Below, one piece after another: positions 45,632-60,000 of a stretch of DNA of 64,000 nucleotides. The stretch spans positions 62,001 through 126,000 of the forward strand of contig WJXW01000010.1 of assembly GCA_015832175.1 (NCBI GenBank). The letters run 5' to 3'. The translations under genes and the position numbers were made by a program. The notes below the pieces were generated by a model that was not told where the DNA came from, searched no databases, and worked only from the letters and a program-made list of their open reading frames with translations. The DNA comes from Paraphaeosphaeria minitans (taxonomy: Eukaryota; Ascomycota; Dothideomycetes; Pleosporales; Didymosphaeriaceae). Each line of letters begins with the position of its first letter. The first letter of the stretch is position 1.

Positions 45632-48046
45632 CTAGTGACTTTTCTTTTATATAATAGCTTATATCTATTATACGCTTCTATTTCCTATCCTTCTCTATCT
45701 ATATAGTTAGCCTTCCTCTATTAGAATAAGTTATAAAGTAAGTGTAGTATTACTGTGCAGTAAAGGTCCTATTTATACCTACTCTTATGTAAATAGGTAG
45801 TAATAGCTAACCTACTTAGTTTTTACTTTACCCCTTCGCACAGTAGTGGAGTTATATTATATAATAAAGCTCTTTCTAGGTATATGTCCTATACGCAAAT
45901 AGAAAGTAGAGTATTAAGTAATATAATGCTTAGCGCTAGGTCTTAGTAAGTAGGAATAGAAGGATGTCTCGTAGTTGTGCGATAAAGGTATACAGTAGAA
46001 GTAAGATATAAAGTAGCCTTTTATACTTCTTCTTTATTACTCTATTAGTCTTATTTATCTTTCTCCTCTTTTATGTAATAGTCTTTATCCTCTAGCTCTC
46101 TTCTAAAGTTAAAGATATATACTTATATATCTATAGTAGAGGGTTTATATTTATAAAAGTTAGCGTATAATAATATATATTACCTTCTAGCTTACTAGGT
46201 ATCCCTTAGTAGATAGTTAGTAGACTAGCATCCTTCTTTATAATATATAAAGTATTTCTACTTTATACAAGAGCTTAAACTTCTAAAGTTACCTTTCCTT
46301 TTTAGTCTAAAGGTTAATCTACCTCTAGAGGAGCTAGATTCTCTTATGCGATTATAATTATTATATTATTAATTAGTGTAGTATACCTCTTTACTATCTT
46401 AGAGGAACTGTAACTTCTTTCTATCTTTAGTAACTTAGAGTAACGTACAAAGGTTACTAAGTAAGCCTTCTACTATATTTTTAGGGTTAAATATAGCTTG
46501 TTTAAAGTTAGGATAGCTTCGGTATACTTGTATAATAGTAGTGTATAGTTATAGTTTACTACTAAAGCCTTGTCTAAGAGCCCTTTAAGCTAAGGTAAGC
46601 TTATTAATTATTACTTCTAGGGCCTTATACAACATAGCAGCTAGATTATTCCTTTTATAGTGTTTAAAGGTAAGAGTAGTCTAGTCTGTCTAGTACTAAT
46701 TATAATTAACACTAGTGTTAAAGTGCCTATTTAGTCTATTATATAATTTATCCTATAGAAGTCCTAGTCTAATGTTATGTAGGTAGTAGGTACTCGCACG
46801 ATTAGAAAGGATTCCTAAAAAGATGTTTATATACTAGTCTTATAGTATACCTAGCCTATAGTATAGTTCTCTAAAGACTTTTGTCTTATCTGCTAGGATG
46901 TTATACAGCCTACTAGTATAGTTATTCTCTTTACTCTAAGCCTTCTAAAAGAGGATAATCTTATCTAGCTAGATAGAAGTATAATCTCCTAGTTATTAAA
47001 GAGACTAGGAGTGTCTAGCCTCTTTATACAATGTAGTTTATAAGGCAAAAGTAGTTTAGGTTTTAGGCTGCTACCACTAGTGTGGCTCTTTATATAGTGT
47101 CTCTGTCTTCGCACGTATAGGGATAGGCCCTAGCTATACTCTATATATATATACATTGCCTATAGATAGTGTAAGTTACATTATTAGGATTATACAAAGT
47201 AGTTTAGGTTACAGTTATAGTATTATTATATAAAAGGTCTATAGCTTATAGTTAAGCTATAATAGTTTAAAGAGTTTCTTTATATAGGTGTCTTCTATTA
47301 TAATATTAGTAGCGACAAAGCCTTTTTTTATAAGAAAAGTAATAAGCTCTTTTCTTACTATATAATTAATCTTATTAAAAGTTTTCTCTTTCTAGTTATT
47401 AAAATCTTTAGTAAAAGAAAAGATTACCTCTTTACCTTTAAAGCTACTTACGCGATATTATATAATTATGTATATTATATAAGTGTTTAGCTATTTTAGA
47501 GAAGGGGGTAGGTAGCTGTGTAAATTTACTCTATCTACTTAGTACTTTTGTGTAATCTCTCCTCTTAAGGTAATAGTTTTAATATTTATTACTTCCTCTA
47601 CTTACTAAAGCTATATTACTTTGTCTTCTTACTAAGGAGGTAGTATTAATTATTGCGCGACGTCCTTAGGTTATAGTTCCTCTAGGAAGTCTCCTAGTCT
47701 TAAGGCTATGTTATTATTGTCTTTCTTAGTTATGCGATGTGTCTGTATTTCGTTCTTGCTAGTTTAATTATATAACGTGTTTACGTTTAGTTGTTAGTAG
47801 TTTAATTATGCGACGTGTTTTTTAGGGTTGTAAGGGGGTTTACTATCTCCTTTCTTTTCTATAGAATAGCTTAGACTAGATTATACGACTCTTTATAGAT
47901 TTGCACACTTTATTTCTATTTATTATACAATCTAAAATTTAATCTCTAGTAAAGGTAATAATATAGAGCCTACGTATCTAGCTTATAGGGCGCTCTGTCT
48001 TTAGGCCTTACTAGTTTACAGTTAATTAGAATTAACTACTAATTAG
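45632..48046 (-). pseudogene. C element gag (complete copy, RIP-inactivated)
   Basis: Minus-strand frame. Its knuckle of EGC...STN type is at about 46195-46260, with an acidic region downstream at about 46050-46100. The N-terminal half spans about 46330-47740. No protease, RT, RNase H or integrase motif fits in the remaining space. About 300 bp at 47750-48046 next to the 5' LTR show no coding signal and include a short duplication (TTTAATTAT...CGACGTGT forms at about 47766 and 47812). Confidence 0.72.
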
Positions 48047-48358
48047 TGTAGGTTTAGCTTAATCTATAATTAAGTAGTTAAGGGTTAATAGTATACTATT
48101 ATACAAAGGGTAAGAAGTAGGTTTAATTAATTACGTCTTATCTATTGTATAAAGGGGCACTAAGGACCTTATAAAGTCTCTGCCTCTTAGCGCTAACCTA
48201 AGCAGTGGGTCCTTATGTGGGTCCATATAGGTAGGTAGGGCCTTATAAAGTCTCTGCCTCTTAGCGCTAACCTAAGTAGTGGGTCCTTGTACGGGTCCCT
48301 ATAGGTAGGTAGGCCACTATTTTACTTAGTGCTGTTTGTACAATAAACTGTATAAATA
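48047..48358 (-). repeat. C element 5' LTR, long form (312 bp)
   Basis: Same length as 45320-45631, transition differences only, followed by GGGAG (48359-48363). Confidence 0.92.
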
Positions 48359-48459
48359 GGGAGTAAGGTATTAGTAGTAGGATTCTATTAAGTAAGATTA
48401 TTATCTGTATACCTAAAGCCAAATCGCTTACAGAAAACTAATACAAAAATAAGCAGATA

Positions 48460-49860
48460 ATGGAAGAAAAAAAAAAAAAAAAAAAAAAAAGGAAAGGAGA
48501 TAAAATAGATTTATATAGGTTTCGCAATAAGCCTATTTATCTAACTACCCCTGCTAAGAGCAGCACTAGTTAGATAAGCTAGGGTATTACTAATTACCTT
48601 TTAGAAGATATAGATAAAAGAAAATAGTTTAAGAATAAAGGACTGGAAATAAAAGGCTTCCCCTAAAAGAGAAATATAGCTTAGTTTACTCTAAGCCTAA
48701 ATAACAGCAATACACTAAGCTTTAGTAGTATTAATATTACTACCTTTCTAGAAGACTATAACTTTTAAGTAGAAAAAGTAGGGTAAAGTAAAGAGCTTAA
48801 GAAATAAAAGCTACCTTACTTCTACTTAGACACTTACTAAAGGGATATTATAAAGCTACTAGCCTATAGAAGCGCTTTAGTTAACTAGAAAAACTTCTAG
48901 AAGATACTTTACTCTAAGTATTTATTAATAGACTTAGAGTACTAAAAATTAACTAGAGCCTACCTTAAGAGCTAGCTTAATAAAGTAAGCTAATAGCCTA
49001 TTACACTAAATAACTACTTCTATAAGTTTAATAGCTATACCTAAGCTACTCTTGCTTAATTACAAATTATATAGATAGAAGTAAGAACTCTTTTATTTAG
49101 AGGTCTTAGCTAAGACGATAAGACTATAGTTATATATAGAATGCTAATAGAGAATCGCCTAAGAGGAGGTAATATAAACACCTATTAGGTATAAGAAATA
49201 TTCAATTTCTTTCGCCAGTGTAGAGACTAGGATAAGGTAATTAGGGCTATGTAGTAGGAGGAGAGATAGGTTACTGTAAATCTAGCTTATTCTAAAGCTA
49301 CTTTATTAGTAATCCTACTTATCCTACCACCTCGGAAGTTCTTTAAGGTATAGGAGGAAACAAGAATAGGAGAAAATAAAGATTATAAAAAAGAAGTAGA
49401 TATGTAAGTCTAAGAGGTTATTATAAAGATAGGAGGACTTACCATTACTATAGAAAAATATAAGTAATAGAAAGCTTCTATACTTACTACTACTAGTTTT
49501 ATTCTTAATAAGCTAGCTAACGACTAATACACTTTTAATAAGCTTATAGGGCTAACTCTTTATTTAGAACGTAATAATAGATTATTTAAAAGCTTCTATA
49601 ACCTTATTATAAACCCTAGTGCGGGTACTTAATTAATTCACGATTAGGAATATTAAGTATAGGCTTATAGAACCTATAAAGAGACTAGGTATATTATAAA
49701 GGACTGCCCCTAGCGCTAAGGCCTTATTAAAAGAGGTTGGTACTATAAAATTTTTAACACTAATAGCTAATTTTTAACTTCTACTATAGCCTAAAACACC
49801 TTTAAATAGAGAAATTTAAGGGGCCAATACCCTACTCTTAGAGAGATACACAGCTCTAGT
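48460..49860 (+). pseudogene. Gypsy-D gag (RIP-inactivated) starting with a poly-lysine run
   Basis: ATG at 48460 is followed by GAA GAA and a run of A (24 consecutive A, 48467-48490), giving Met-Glu-Glu and about seven Lys. The frame then reads RGDKIDLYRF... with capsid-type sequence (LPYFYLDTY at about 48812, RMLIENRLRGG at about 49138). A zinc knuckle at about 49667-49710 reads YRTYKETRYIIKDCP: the last Cys survives and the other Cys/His positions are changed. RIP stops throughout. The ATG agrees in position with the end of the leader and with the frame that carries the motifs. Confidence 0.8.
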
Positions 49861-52800
49861 ACCTACTTAGGGAGATTAAATAGTATTTTAACATTACTAA
49901 TAAGGATTTAGAGAAGAATTTCAGCCAGGTGCTAGGCCTAGAGGGTAAGAAAGCCTCTACTAATTTTAAATATAAATTAGGCTAATTATATTTTAAGTTA
50001 ATAAGTAGTAAGTAAGGAGACTAGGAGCTAGAGATAGAAGTAATAAAAAAGGCTAAAGCCTTCTACGCTGCCCTATTAGAGGTCTCCTACCTATCTAAAG
50101 AAGTTAATATAACTAAGGAAGTAAATACTACTAGGACTAGGGCAGTAGAAAAGAGCTTATAAGAATAACAGAACTAACTAAATATTAAAAGGGTTATAGG
50201 GGCTAGAGTAAGTAAACTAGTGTTTGTAGCTTAAACAAGAGACCTTTAGGAAAGAAGGGTTAGGATTAATCCCTAGCTATAGATTAGAGAATTCCGCCTA
50301 GGATCTCCTCTGCTAGTAATTAAGAATAATAAATTAGTGCTATAAGTAGTAGTTATAGAAGTAAACTAAAGAACTTCTAAACCTACTAAAATAATAGAGG
50401 AGAGTATTATTTAAGCTATACTAGAAGCTAAGACTGCTAGTAGAAAGAAGGGTGCTTAAATAGCCTTTGCTCTTCTATTAGATAAAGGTCTAGTTATACT
50501 TATTAATACCCTAAATACTAATTCTATCCTAATAGCAGCACTAACCTAATAGGTAAGAGGCATTATAGTTAAATTAATATTTCTTTAGGACAAACTGTAT
50601 TTAAAGGCCTAGTAACTACTCTCTAGAAAGGAAAAGGAGCCTAATAACTAATTAGATAGAAGTAAATTAGGAAATGTCTTTATAGGGATATAATAAAGAT
50701 AGGTTTTAAATAGAAAAACGGAGTTAGAACTACTCTTAAGAACCTACTATTCTATTAGAAGTAATAATAGAGAAGTTACGCCCTAGCCTATACTAGATTG
50801 CGTAAGGAAACGCTGCATAGAATACCTAATACAGTATTAGAGAGGTGCAGGATAGATATTAGGAAGAAGCTAATAAGGTTAACCTCTAAAGTCGCACTAA
50901 GCTAGAAGAATAGATAGGAGTTTAGAGCATTCTAGTAAAACTCTCTATCTATTTTATTACTATTTTTAGAAGCTACTATAAGGTTCTGCTTAACTTAGGA
51001 TTAGAACTAAATGTTATAAAGTATACTACTATAAGGGCACTTAATATTATAATCTAGAACTAAAATTAGAGCCACTTACCTACTAAAGAATAATTAGGCA
51101 TAGTAGGAGTTAGTAGAGATTTAGATAAGTATATAGAAACTGCCTATAGTATACTACTTAAGGTTAGGCTAATTACAATTCCTACTTATTTTAAAATTAT
51201 AAGAAACGTTAGGAGGCCTATTATTCTAGGCACCCCCTTTACAATAGCTACTTAGTTAGCTATAGAATTTACCCTAATAGGCTAATGCCTGTGTAGAGTT
51301 ACTTCTATAGATAGGAAAAGAATAGTCTCTTTCCTTAGGTTAGATACTCTACTACTTTCTAACTATAAAATAAGTAATAAGGATTTAGGAAACGTGTAAA
51401 AGGTGTGCTTATAGGGGAAGTACACTTGCTATAGGGTTACCCTATTAGTGCGTACCTTAGTGATAAAGAGGTGGAGGATAAAGAAGATAAGTAGGAAATT
51501 AGTTAAGTAGAATTAATTAGATAATAAGCGCGAGAATATTATATAATAGTAGCTAGGCAATTAGGAACTACCTATACTATATATAAGAAGGTAGTAAATA
51601 AAGTTTAGCCTATAGATAATCTAAGAGGAGACCGCCTATTAGAGGTAGGAAGATTAGATTAGAGAGAAAGAGCTATTAAATAATAATAAGCTACAATAGC
51701 TTTTTAGGGACCTTAACTAGATGTATATTTAGGAATGTTCGAATCTAGATATATAGATTTTAGAAGGGGGCACTAATTAACACCTAAACGACTAAAGGAG
51801 ATAAATATTAGAGACTAGCTAAAACCTATAGAAATTTTACTTATTTATAAACTAATGTTCTATTAGGAGGCAGCTCTAGCCTAGGAATTTAGTAAGATAA
51901 CAACTATTAGTAAGGATATTATGCCTATATACTAGATTTAGACTATCCTATATAAAGTCTAGTAGGTAAGAGGCTTTAACTACCTAAAAAAGCTAGTGCC
52001 TGTAGTACACTAGATAATTTTAGATTAGATTAACTAAAAAGTCCTTAAAATATATAACAGCTAATATTAAAACCCCTAGTTCCTAGTACTAAAGAAAGAT
52101 AAAGGGTACTAATTAATTAATAACGCCTAGTTCTATAATAAGGTTTTAGAAAGAGATGCTAATTTCCCACCTTTAGCTAATAAGTTTTTAGAGAGGATTA
52201 GAGGTAGAGTAATCTACTCTCTGTTTAATCTGTTTTTAGGGTTTAACTAGATACTACTCTATACAGCCTTAAGAGATATAACACCTTTTTAGACACTTAT
52301 AGGCTTTATAAGGCACTGTACACTGCTATAATGTGTAATAAATTTACTAGGAGTTTTCTAGAGAGCTATATTAATAATTTTTTATAGGCATTTCCCTAAT
52401 ACTTTACCCTTTATTAATAATATTACATTAGCAGGACTAAAGTAAACCTATAGGGATAAAGAAGCCCTTCTTAGGGTACACTAATTTGTGCTTAAATATA
52501 TTATATAGCTAGATAGGGTACTTACTAACCTAGAGAGGGCCTATACTACTGTATTAGGAACAAAATCCTTCTAGGGAGTGAACTAAATAGAAATTACAAG
52601 ATATAAGGTATCGCCTAATAGCTAATCGCCCTAAGACAAGAAAGTGGCTAAGATTCTATACTAGAAAGAATACACAAATTAAGGAGAAGTCTAATAGTTT
52701 ATTAGGATTTACACTTACTATTACTAATAAATTTTCTATTTTTTTATTAAAGTAAAACCTTTGTACATACTTACTAGGAAAGGCTAAGAATAGAAGTAGA

Positions 52801-55528
52801 GAGATTTTAAGCGCTAACTAATAAATATCCTAAAGGAGAGCATTACTACTACACTAGTTCTAATAACTCTTAATTATAAATTAGGAAGGCAGATCTTCGT
52901 CTGCGTAGATATAAGTTTATAAGGAGGAGGAGCCTATATTAAGTAAGTAGGAGAAGATAGGAAGCGCTACCTAGTATAGTTTAAAAGTACACTATAGTCT
53001 AAAGTAAAATTAAGGTAGCACTTAACTAAGCCTAAATATAAAGCAGTGGTATAGGCACTAAAGAAGTTTACGCTATACCTATATAGAACCTAATTTATTA
53101 TTAAAATAGATACAGCTACTCTAATTTTATAGCTTAACTAGTCTTCTACTAACCTGCTTAGATTAGTTATAAACTAATAGCTAGGTATAATACTGCTATA
53201 GGACTTTAAAATTGTCTATAGGCTAGGAAAACACAATGTTGTTACTAATAAATTATTAAGATATCCCTAACTAAAAGAATAGACAGCGCTAGAAGAATTA
53301 GAAGAAGACCTAAGTCCCTTTATAGACTATATAGTAGAGAAGCATAATAATAGCTTAGTGTTTATCTTATAAGAGGCCTAGATTCTTAGCAAAGACTTTT
53401 TAGAAAAATTAGAAGAGATAGCGAGGTTCTTACTATTTAGAAAAAGACCTAATAGGCTAATACCCTAGAAAAGCCGCCTTTTATAGACAAAGAAGGCCTA
53501 AACCTTTTTTGTGAAAGCGAACCTACTATTTAAGAAGTTAACCCTAAATCTTACTATCTAAAGGGTAATTAATAACCTAGATGTTTAAAAGGCACTTATT
53601 TAGGAGGTTTACTAGCACCTCTACTATAAAAAAATCTAGGCTATAAATGCTATAACCTAGTCTTAGTTCTAGTAGAAGAGCTAGTTTAAGACAATTACAA
53701 CTAAGCTAAAAAAATATACTATCTATACTGCTAAATAAGGTACTTAGATAGAGAGAAGCCTTAAGATTAGTAACCCTAGGACCTTATTTAAATAATAGAC
53801 TATTAATATTACCTATATGCCTATAAGTAAGCATTAAAAATCCTTCCTTATTATTACTAGGGAATACGCCTTAGGATAGCCTAAAGCTAGAGCGCTTATT
53901 AGAGCAGATTTAGAAAGTGTTGTAACGTTCCTCTATAAGGATATTATCTATAGGTAGGGGGTGTTTCCTTAACTAAGTGTAGATAGGGGGCCTAAAAACA
54001 AATTAGTAGTTAAAGCACTAGCTAGACACTATAGGATACACTATATCTAAGCTTCCTCCTATAACTCTAAGACTTAAAGACTAGTTAAACAAGGTTACTA
54101 TTTACTTATTATAGCGCTTATAAAGCTAGAAAATAATTAGAAGCGCAATTTACCTATAGTAGTATAGGCTAAGAGGGTTTTGATTTAACAAAGCACAAGA
54201 TTAGTACCTATAGAGATAATAACTAGCATTTAACCTATACTGCCTATTAAGCTGGCGATTAAAAGCTAGTAGACCCTACTATAGTTAGAGGTAGAAAACT
54301 AATTAGATCTACTTACCCTAAGGGCTAAGCAGTTAGAATAGAGAGGTAATAAACTTTTAGAGGCGCTATCTAGGTTAAGAAGAATGCGCCTTAAGGGAGT
54401 AGAGTAATAGGATTTTAGTAAAGCCTATTAATAAGACTTTTATAAAGGAGACCTAGTGCTAGTTTGGAATTTAATTAGGGCTATAGACAAGTTAATAGCT
54501 ATAAAGATAAGGGATCGCTAGCTAGGCCCTTACTAAATCTCTATTAACTACCCTAGCTAGTTATATTACTAACTAGAAGAGCTTAATAGAGCTATATTCT
54601 AGTATACGACACATAGTAACTACCTTAAACGCTTCTACTAGCACACTCTAGATAATAAAGCACAGGTACTTAGAGAAAGGATAAAGATTATGCCTAAAGA
54701 CCTACTAATTAACTCTTAGACCCTACTACTAAAGCTACCAAAACTACTACGCTATTAAGAGGTTAAAAAGAAGAAAGAGCATAGTAATTCTAGCTTAGAA
54801 GTTAAAGATAGCTTTATAAGAACTAAAGGGGTAGAGTGGAAGAAGGAACTCTAATAGACTATTATACCACTTATATAAATAAGAGGCAATTTACTAAAGG
54901 TAGTTATTTTAAAGAGAGTAGAAGTATTAGATTTTAATACAAACTAAGATATATCTACTTTAGAGTCTAATATTATATTAAACTAGCCTAATTTTTTCCT
55001 AATATAGAATTAGGAAAGCTAACTGTAGGCAGTTAGTAAAAGAGAGGGAGAAAGAAAGGAAAAAGAAATAGAGAACACCTAGTTACTAGCTAAAGACATA
55101 TTAGGGTACTAATTATTATTCTCTTTATTATTAACAGCAATATCATCTCTATAGTGGCAGCTAGACTAATAAGTATTTAGGGTTTAGGGCTCTATAGAGC
55201 TAGAGGCCCTAGTTATCTTAGACTAAAGAAGAGATCTAGCATAATTTTAGGTAGCCTAATTAATAGACTACGAATAAGGCAAGAGAGAACTAGAATAGGA
55301 ATACTAGGAATAAGTAGACTAAAAAGATAGCTAAGGCTAAAGAGGAGTATTCTCTCTAGTAGGAGAATCTAGGCATATAGGTAATCTAGAACTAGGCGAT
55401 CCAGAATTAGAGCTAGAACAAGAACCCCCTTAAGCTAGAGGACTAAAACCCTAAAATAATAAAGCACTACTAGGAGGAGACTAAAGGGAACTTCTAGAAG
55501 ACTTTTAGAAATAATTTTAAAGAGCTGC
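49861..55528 (+). pseudogene. Gypsy-D pol: protease, RT, RNase H, integrase (RIP-inactivated)
   Basis: Protease remnant at about 50985-51015 (LLNLGLELNVI; the family has L-D/N-S-G). RT at about 51960-52640: KKDKGYQLINNAQFYN, FPPLANKF, catalytic site FINNIT at 52410-52424 (FxDDIT with both Asp changed). RNase H at about 52900-53260 ends GKHNVVTNKLLR. Integrase at about 53500-54560: IITREYALGQ, second Asp LSVDRGP at about 53975, and a third motif LVKQG near 54080 where LVERG is expected, so Glu is Lys. The frame continues with acidic coiled-coil-like sequence to the Copia-3 insertion at 55529, target duplication GCTGC. Confidence 0.87.
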
Positions 55529-55723
55529 TGTTAAAGTAAAACACTCACTTCTGTGATTCTTTCTAGATCTACTAATTTATATCACAGGATTCTTGCTAAG
55601 AGGCTTGTTTCTTTTGTATATAGTCTGCCCTTTTAGCATCTTTTCCTACAATTAGCTATTTGTATTCTTTACAACTCTACTCCTAAATATCCTATAATAG
55701 TTTAAGCCCTTTTTACCACAATA
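55529..55723 (+). repeat. Copia-3 5' LTR (195 bp)
   Basis: Starts TGTTAAAG. Followed by a mutated primer site GTTATAAGCCTAGCTC (55724-55739). Confidence 0.95.
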
Positions 55724-55859
55724 GTTATAAGCCTAGCTCTTAGAACGTAGGATAATTCTCCCTACCTACTTAGCAACGCTTGAATTATTATACAACACTC
55801 TATTTAGAACCTTCCTACGATATAACCCCTCTATTTCTAATTACAAAAATTATTAAAAT

Positions 55860-57070
55860 AGTAGAAGTATAGCTTGTTAATCGCGCTAGCTAGCCCTACT
55901 AGTTTGTCCAGCTTTAATTCTAAGTAAACTTAAAAGGAATCTAGAACTAAATTAACCTAGAGGCAATTAACGCTCTAGTAATTAATTACCTAAAGCTAGA
56001 ATAACCTCCACTCCTATAGAAACTATTACTAATTATAGATATAGCCTCTGTGGCGAGTATTTAATTATATAAAGCAGAGCTTACTAAGTATAAAATAGAT
56101 AAAGAGAGCTTTCTTTTATAAATAGTAGAATATAGAGTAGCAGTTTTAGACTAGTAAGTAGACTATACTAAGATACAGAATCTCTAGACTTAGGTAAACG
56201 CTATAGTATCGCCTAATCTACTTACTCCTACTATAATTACTCTAGTTAATACAGGCTATACTACGCTTTAGTCCCTAATTTAACTCTTAAAGGAAGATCT
56301 CGCACCAAATAAAGGAGCTACATAAAATAATATTTAAGCTTTATACCGCGCTTATCTTAAGAAGGCCAAGCAGGCAAAATAAAGTCCTAAAACCTAGTTT
56401 AAAAAGTAGTAGCTCCATTATTAAAAAGCGAAGACCTACTTAATTAGTGAAATTAGCGGACCGCTTACTACGTAAGATTTCCTAGATATAATTACTGCGC
56501 GTATAGCACTAGATTAGGCCTAATTAATAAACTAACAGCTAATCTAGGATAAGACGCTAGGACGGAATCAGATTACGCTAAATAATCTAGGAAAGGTATT
56601 TTCAGCGCTTGTCTAGGAGTATTTAATCTAATCTATTTCTAATAAAATAAGTAGGGTATTTGCCACTTTTAATAGATTATTAAGACAATCTACTAACTCT
56701 AATAGTTCTAGTTCATCTAATTAGATAAAGAAATAACCAAACTGTCCCTATAAGCCCTATACTTATAGGTAGAAACTAATAGAGTGCCGAAGACTTTAAA
56801 CCGCGATAGCTGGATTACCCTAGGATAGAATATTATTATTTAATCTCACTAATAAAGAAAAATTAAAAATGCTTAATTAACTTAAGCAGCCTAAGTAGTC
56901 AAACCTTTATAATGCGATTATAAAGGTAGAATAGAATAAGAAACAATCCTCTACTAAGACTATTAAGTATCCTAGTAGTATTACTACTACTCTACTAAAC
57001 CTATTTAATCTGCCTACAGACAATAGAGCATTAGGTATCTACTCTACTCTATATTCTAACGCTTATCCTC
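55860..57070 (+). pseudogene. Copia-3 gag (RIP-inactivated)
   Basis: Collinear with Copia-1 gag. More codons are lost: for example the internal MDKE is now IDKE near 56094. Degenerate zinc segment at about 56740-56780. Confidence 0.78.
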
Positions 57071-60000
57071 TATTAGAATGTACAATACTAGACAGTGCTA
57101 TAGTAGTTTATCTAGTTAATAATCGCAAAGGACTTATTCCTAGGACGTTTTAATTATTAAATAAAAGTGTGGAGGTAGGTACACAAAGCCTCCTAATCTT
57201 AGAAATTAGTAATAGACTAATTAAGAACGCTTTGTATAGGAAAAATAGAAGATTTATAGAAGATCTACTACTCTAAAAAGTAAGAGTAGTAAAAGGCTTT
57301 TATATAAATATTATATTAGAAGCTCTTTTAAAGAAAGCAAAGATTTAGTACTTTAGTTTAGATTACACCCTTAGGATTAGAAGCCTAGAACAAAGTGTTA
57401 TCTTAGTAGACCTAAGATGTAAGCATAACTTTACTTTTCTATAATATAAGCTAATCCGCTCTTATCTAATTGTTATAAGTGTAACTACTAAAAGATTATC
57501 CTAGGTTAATATTAAGAGATTAGATTCTAAAGACCTCTAGCACCTTTAAATAGGGCATATAAGAAGTAGAGCCCTATAAGCTCTAGTAACTGCAGCCTAA
57601 GGTGTAAAGATTACTAGAATGTTAAGAAAGAATTATGAGCACTATACTACTATACACGTAACTTAAGTAATCTCTAGGAGACCTAGAGAACAATTACCTA
57701 GGTTATTTTACTTATTATTCTAAGATCTATTTAATATGCCTACTACTTAAAATAGAAAAAACTAGGTTTTACTAATTAAAGAAGATTTTAGTAAAAAACT
57801 TTACGTTTTTAATTTTAGAGCAAAGACGCTTTCTAAGATAATAAGAGTATAGCAGGATTTCTTAGCTCTTGTTAATACAAAATATAAGCTTTAGATTACA
57901 AAAATCCACTAGGATAATAAGATAGTAACACTTCTATAGAGAGGGAAATCCTAGTACGAATTTTAGGCTAATTAGGAAGGGATAATAATTAGTAGACTAC
58001 TACCCTATACGCATAAGCCTAATAGCGCTATAGAAAGAGTAGGCTAGGAGCTTATAATAAAAGTAATTAAAATGTAAATAAGCGTAAATCTACTATTAAA
58101 TCTCTAGCCTAAGATTATATAAGCAGTATACTAGCTTTAAGGAATAATTCCTAGCCTAGTATTAGGCTATTAATTACCTAATAAAACGTTAGATGCTTAG
58201 TTTAGACAATATTTTTATTATTTTAAACTAGTAAAAACATAATATAGGACAGCTAATCTTTATCTAAACTAGAGTACTATCTACGCCTATAGCTACTAAG
58301 CTTACCCTTTAGATTAGGAGTGTATAGCTAGATAAGACAGAAGAGGATTTAAAGTAAATCCTAGGGGCTATATTAGATACCTAGTAGGCTATAAAGCTTC
58401 TAATATCTACTAAATATAAATTCCTTAGCTTAATTAGGTAATTACTACACGAAATGTAAAGTTTAATAAGTCCTTATTCTATAAAGCATTAGAGGAACAA
58501 TCTATTCTAAAAATAGAAGTGTTAAAAATAGTAGAAAGCCTCTAAGAAGAAGAGCTAAATAATCTAGAAAAAGCGTATAAAGACGCGCTTAATATTCTTC
58601 CTAAAATAAATAAGTATACAAGAATCGCTACTAGACCTATAAGTAACCTTTAGGTGATTAAAAGCGAAGTAGGCTAGCTAAGTAATTAGGAACCTAAGGT
58701 ACCTACTACTAAGTAAGCTATAGGCTTAGCTAGCTAGCAGCTAAGAATTTGCTTAAATAGGAAAGGAAGCACAGGACTTATAACCCCTAATTAGACACTA
58801 GAGCCAGGTGATCTTAGGGGTAATCTATTAAGCGATTAAGAGATATCTAGTAGCCACTAGAACACTACTAGGAGAGCTCGCCCACTAGAATCTAGGGATT
58901 TAATACCTTATTTATTAGTAGAAACTAATTAGGTTACTAATTAACCTAGCGCAGATAACTTAATCACGCTAGACAAAGTAGATAACCTACTAGTGTACTA
59001 AAGGTAAAGGCAGATCTATCTAAAGGTAAGTAGAATAAGTAGGCGAAATTGTAGTAAAGTACTAGAAATTAACTAACTAATAAATTACTATCTACTATTA
59101 TAAAAATTAAGAAAGCAAAATAATTAGGATAATTAGCTAAGGGGTAGGTAGAAGCTAGGTGCTTATATACTAATTACTAATTATCTTTAAAGTGATCTTA
59201 ATGTAAGATTAAAACACACGTTTATACTAGGAGTAGTAAAGGCCTAGTCTAAGTAAGAAGAATATATTACACTAAATATAATAGTATTTACTTTTATACT
59301 TAGAAAGGCGCCTAGAGCGTCTTATACAGCTTAGACTTACAGAGACGAGCTTATACTAGAGCTAACTTTATAGAAACATCTTTATAATTATCTATATAGG
59401 AAGCTATTCCTCTTTACCGCTTGTAAGGAGATCTTAACTTTGTAAAATAAAGGTACCTAGATAGAGATTAAATAATTAGAGGTGTTAGAGCAACTACTCC
59501 CTTTAAAGTAGGTCTTTACCTATAAGTTTAATTAAAATAGATACTTTAAAAAGTGTAAAACTCGAATTATTGTAAAAGGAGATTTTTAGAAAAAGAATAC
59601 TCTCTACTCTACCTATATTACTACCCTAGCAGTAAGATCTTTCTAATTAGCTGTAGCTCTAGCAGCAGAATTTAATCTAGAAATCTTATAATTTAATATA
59701 GTAGGAGCGTTTCTAAATACTCTTATTATAGCCGCTAATCTAGTAACTTATAAATTACCTAATAGTTTTAAAAAGCTAGGAAAGTGTGTAAGATTAAATT
59801 AAGCTTTGTATAGCTTAAGAGATTTACCACTTCTTTAGTATAAAGAATTTGTAGGATTACTTTAATCTTATAGACTCTTAGCTTCGCTAGAAGAGCCATG
59901 CCTTTTCTTTAATAGTGATTAAAGTATTATTATTCTATTCTATATTAATAACATTCTTCTTCTCTATTACAAGAGTAAAGAGAAAGAAGCCCTAGATTTT

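Larger units (their letters stand above)
45320..48358 (-). mobile_element. C element, complete: short gag-only LTR retrotransposon (3039 bp)
   Basis: Two 312-bp LTRs (45320-45631, 48047-48358), inverted ends TGTAGGTT/TATAGACA-type, and target duplication GGGAG (45315-45319, 48359-48363). The 2415-bp interior encodes only a Gag-like frame on minus. It is uninterrupted and therefore gives the empty-site sequence for the three insertions in the plus copy. It looks non-autonomous and would need protease, RT and integrase from another Gypsy element (inference). Confidence 0.92.

Noticed and set aside
48467..48490. Poly(A) tail of a LINE or processed gene
   Set aside because: The run is followed directly by the gag frame and has no target duplication or upstream LINE sequence.
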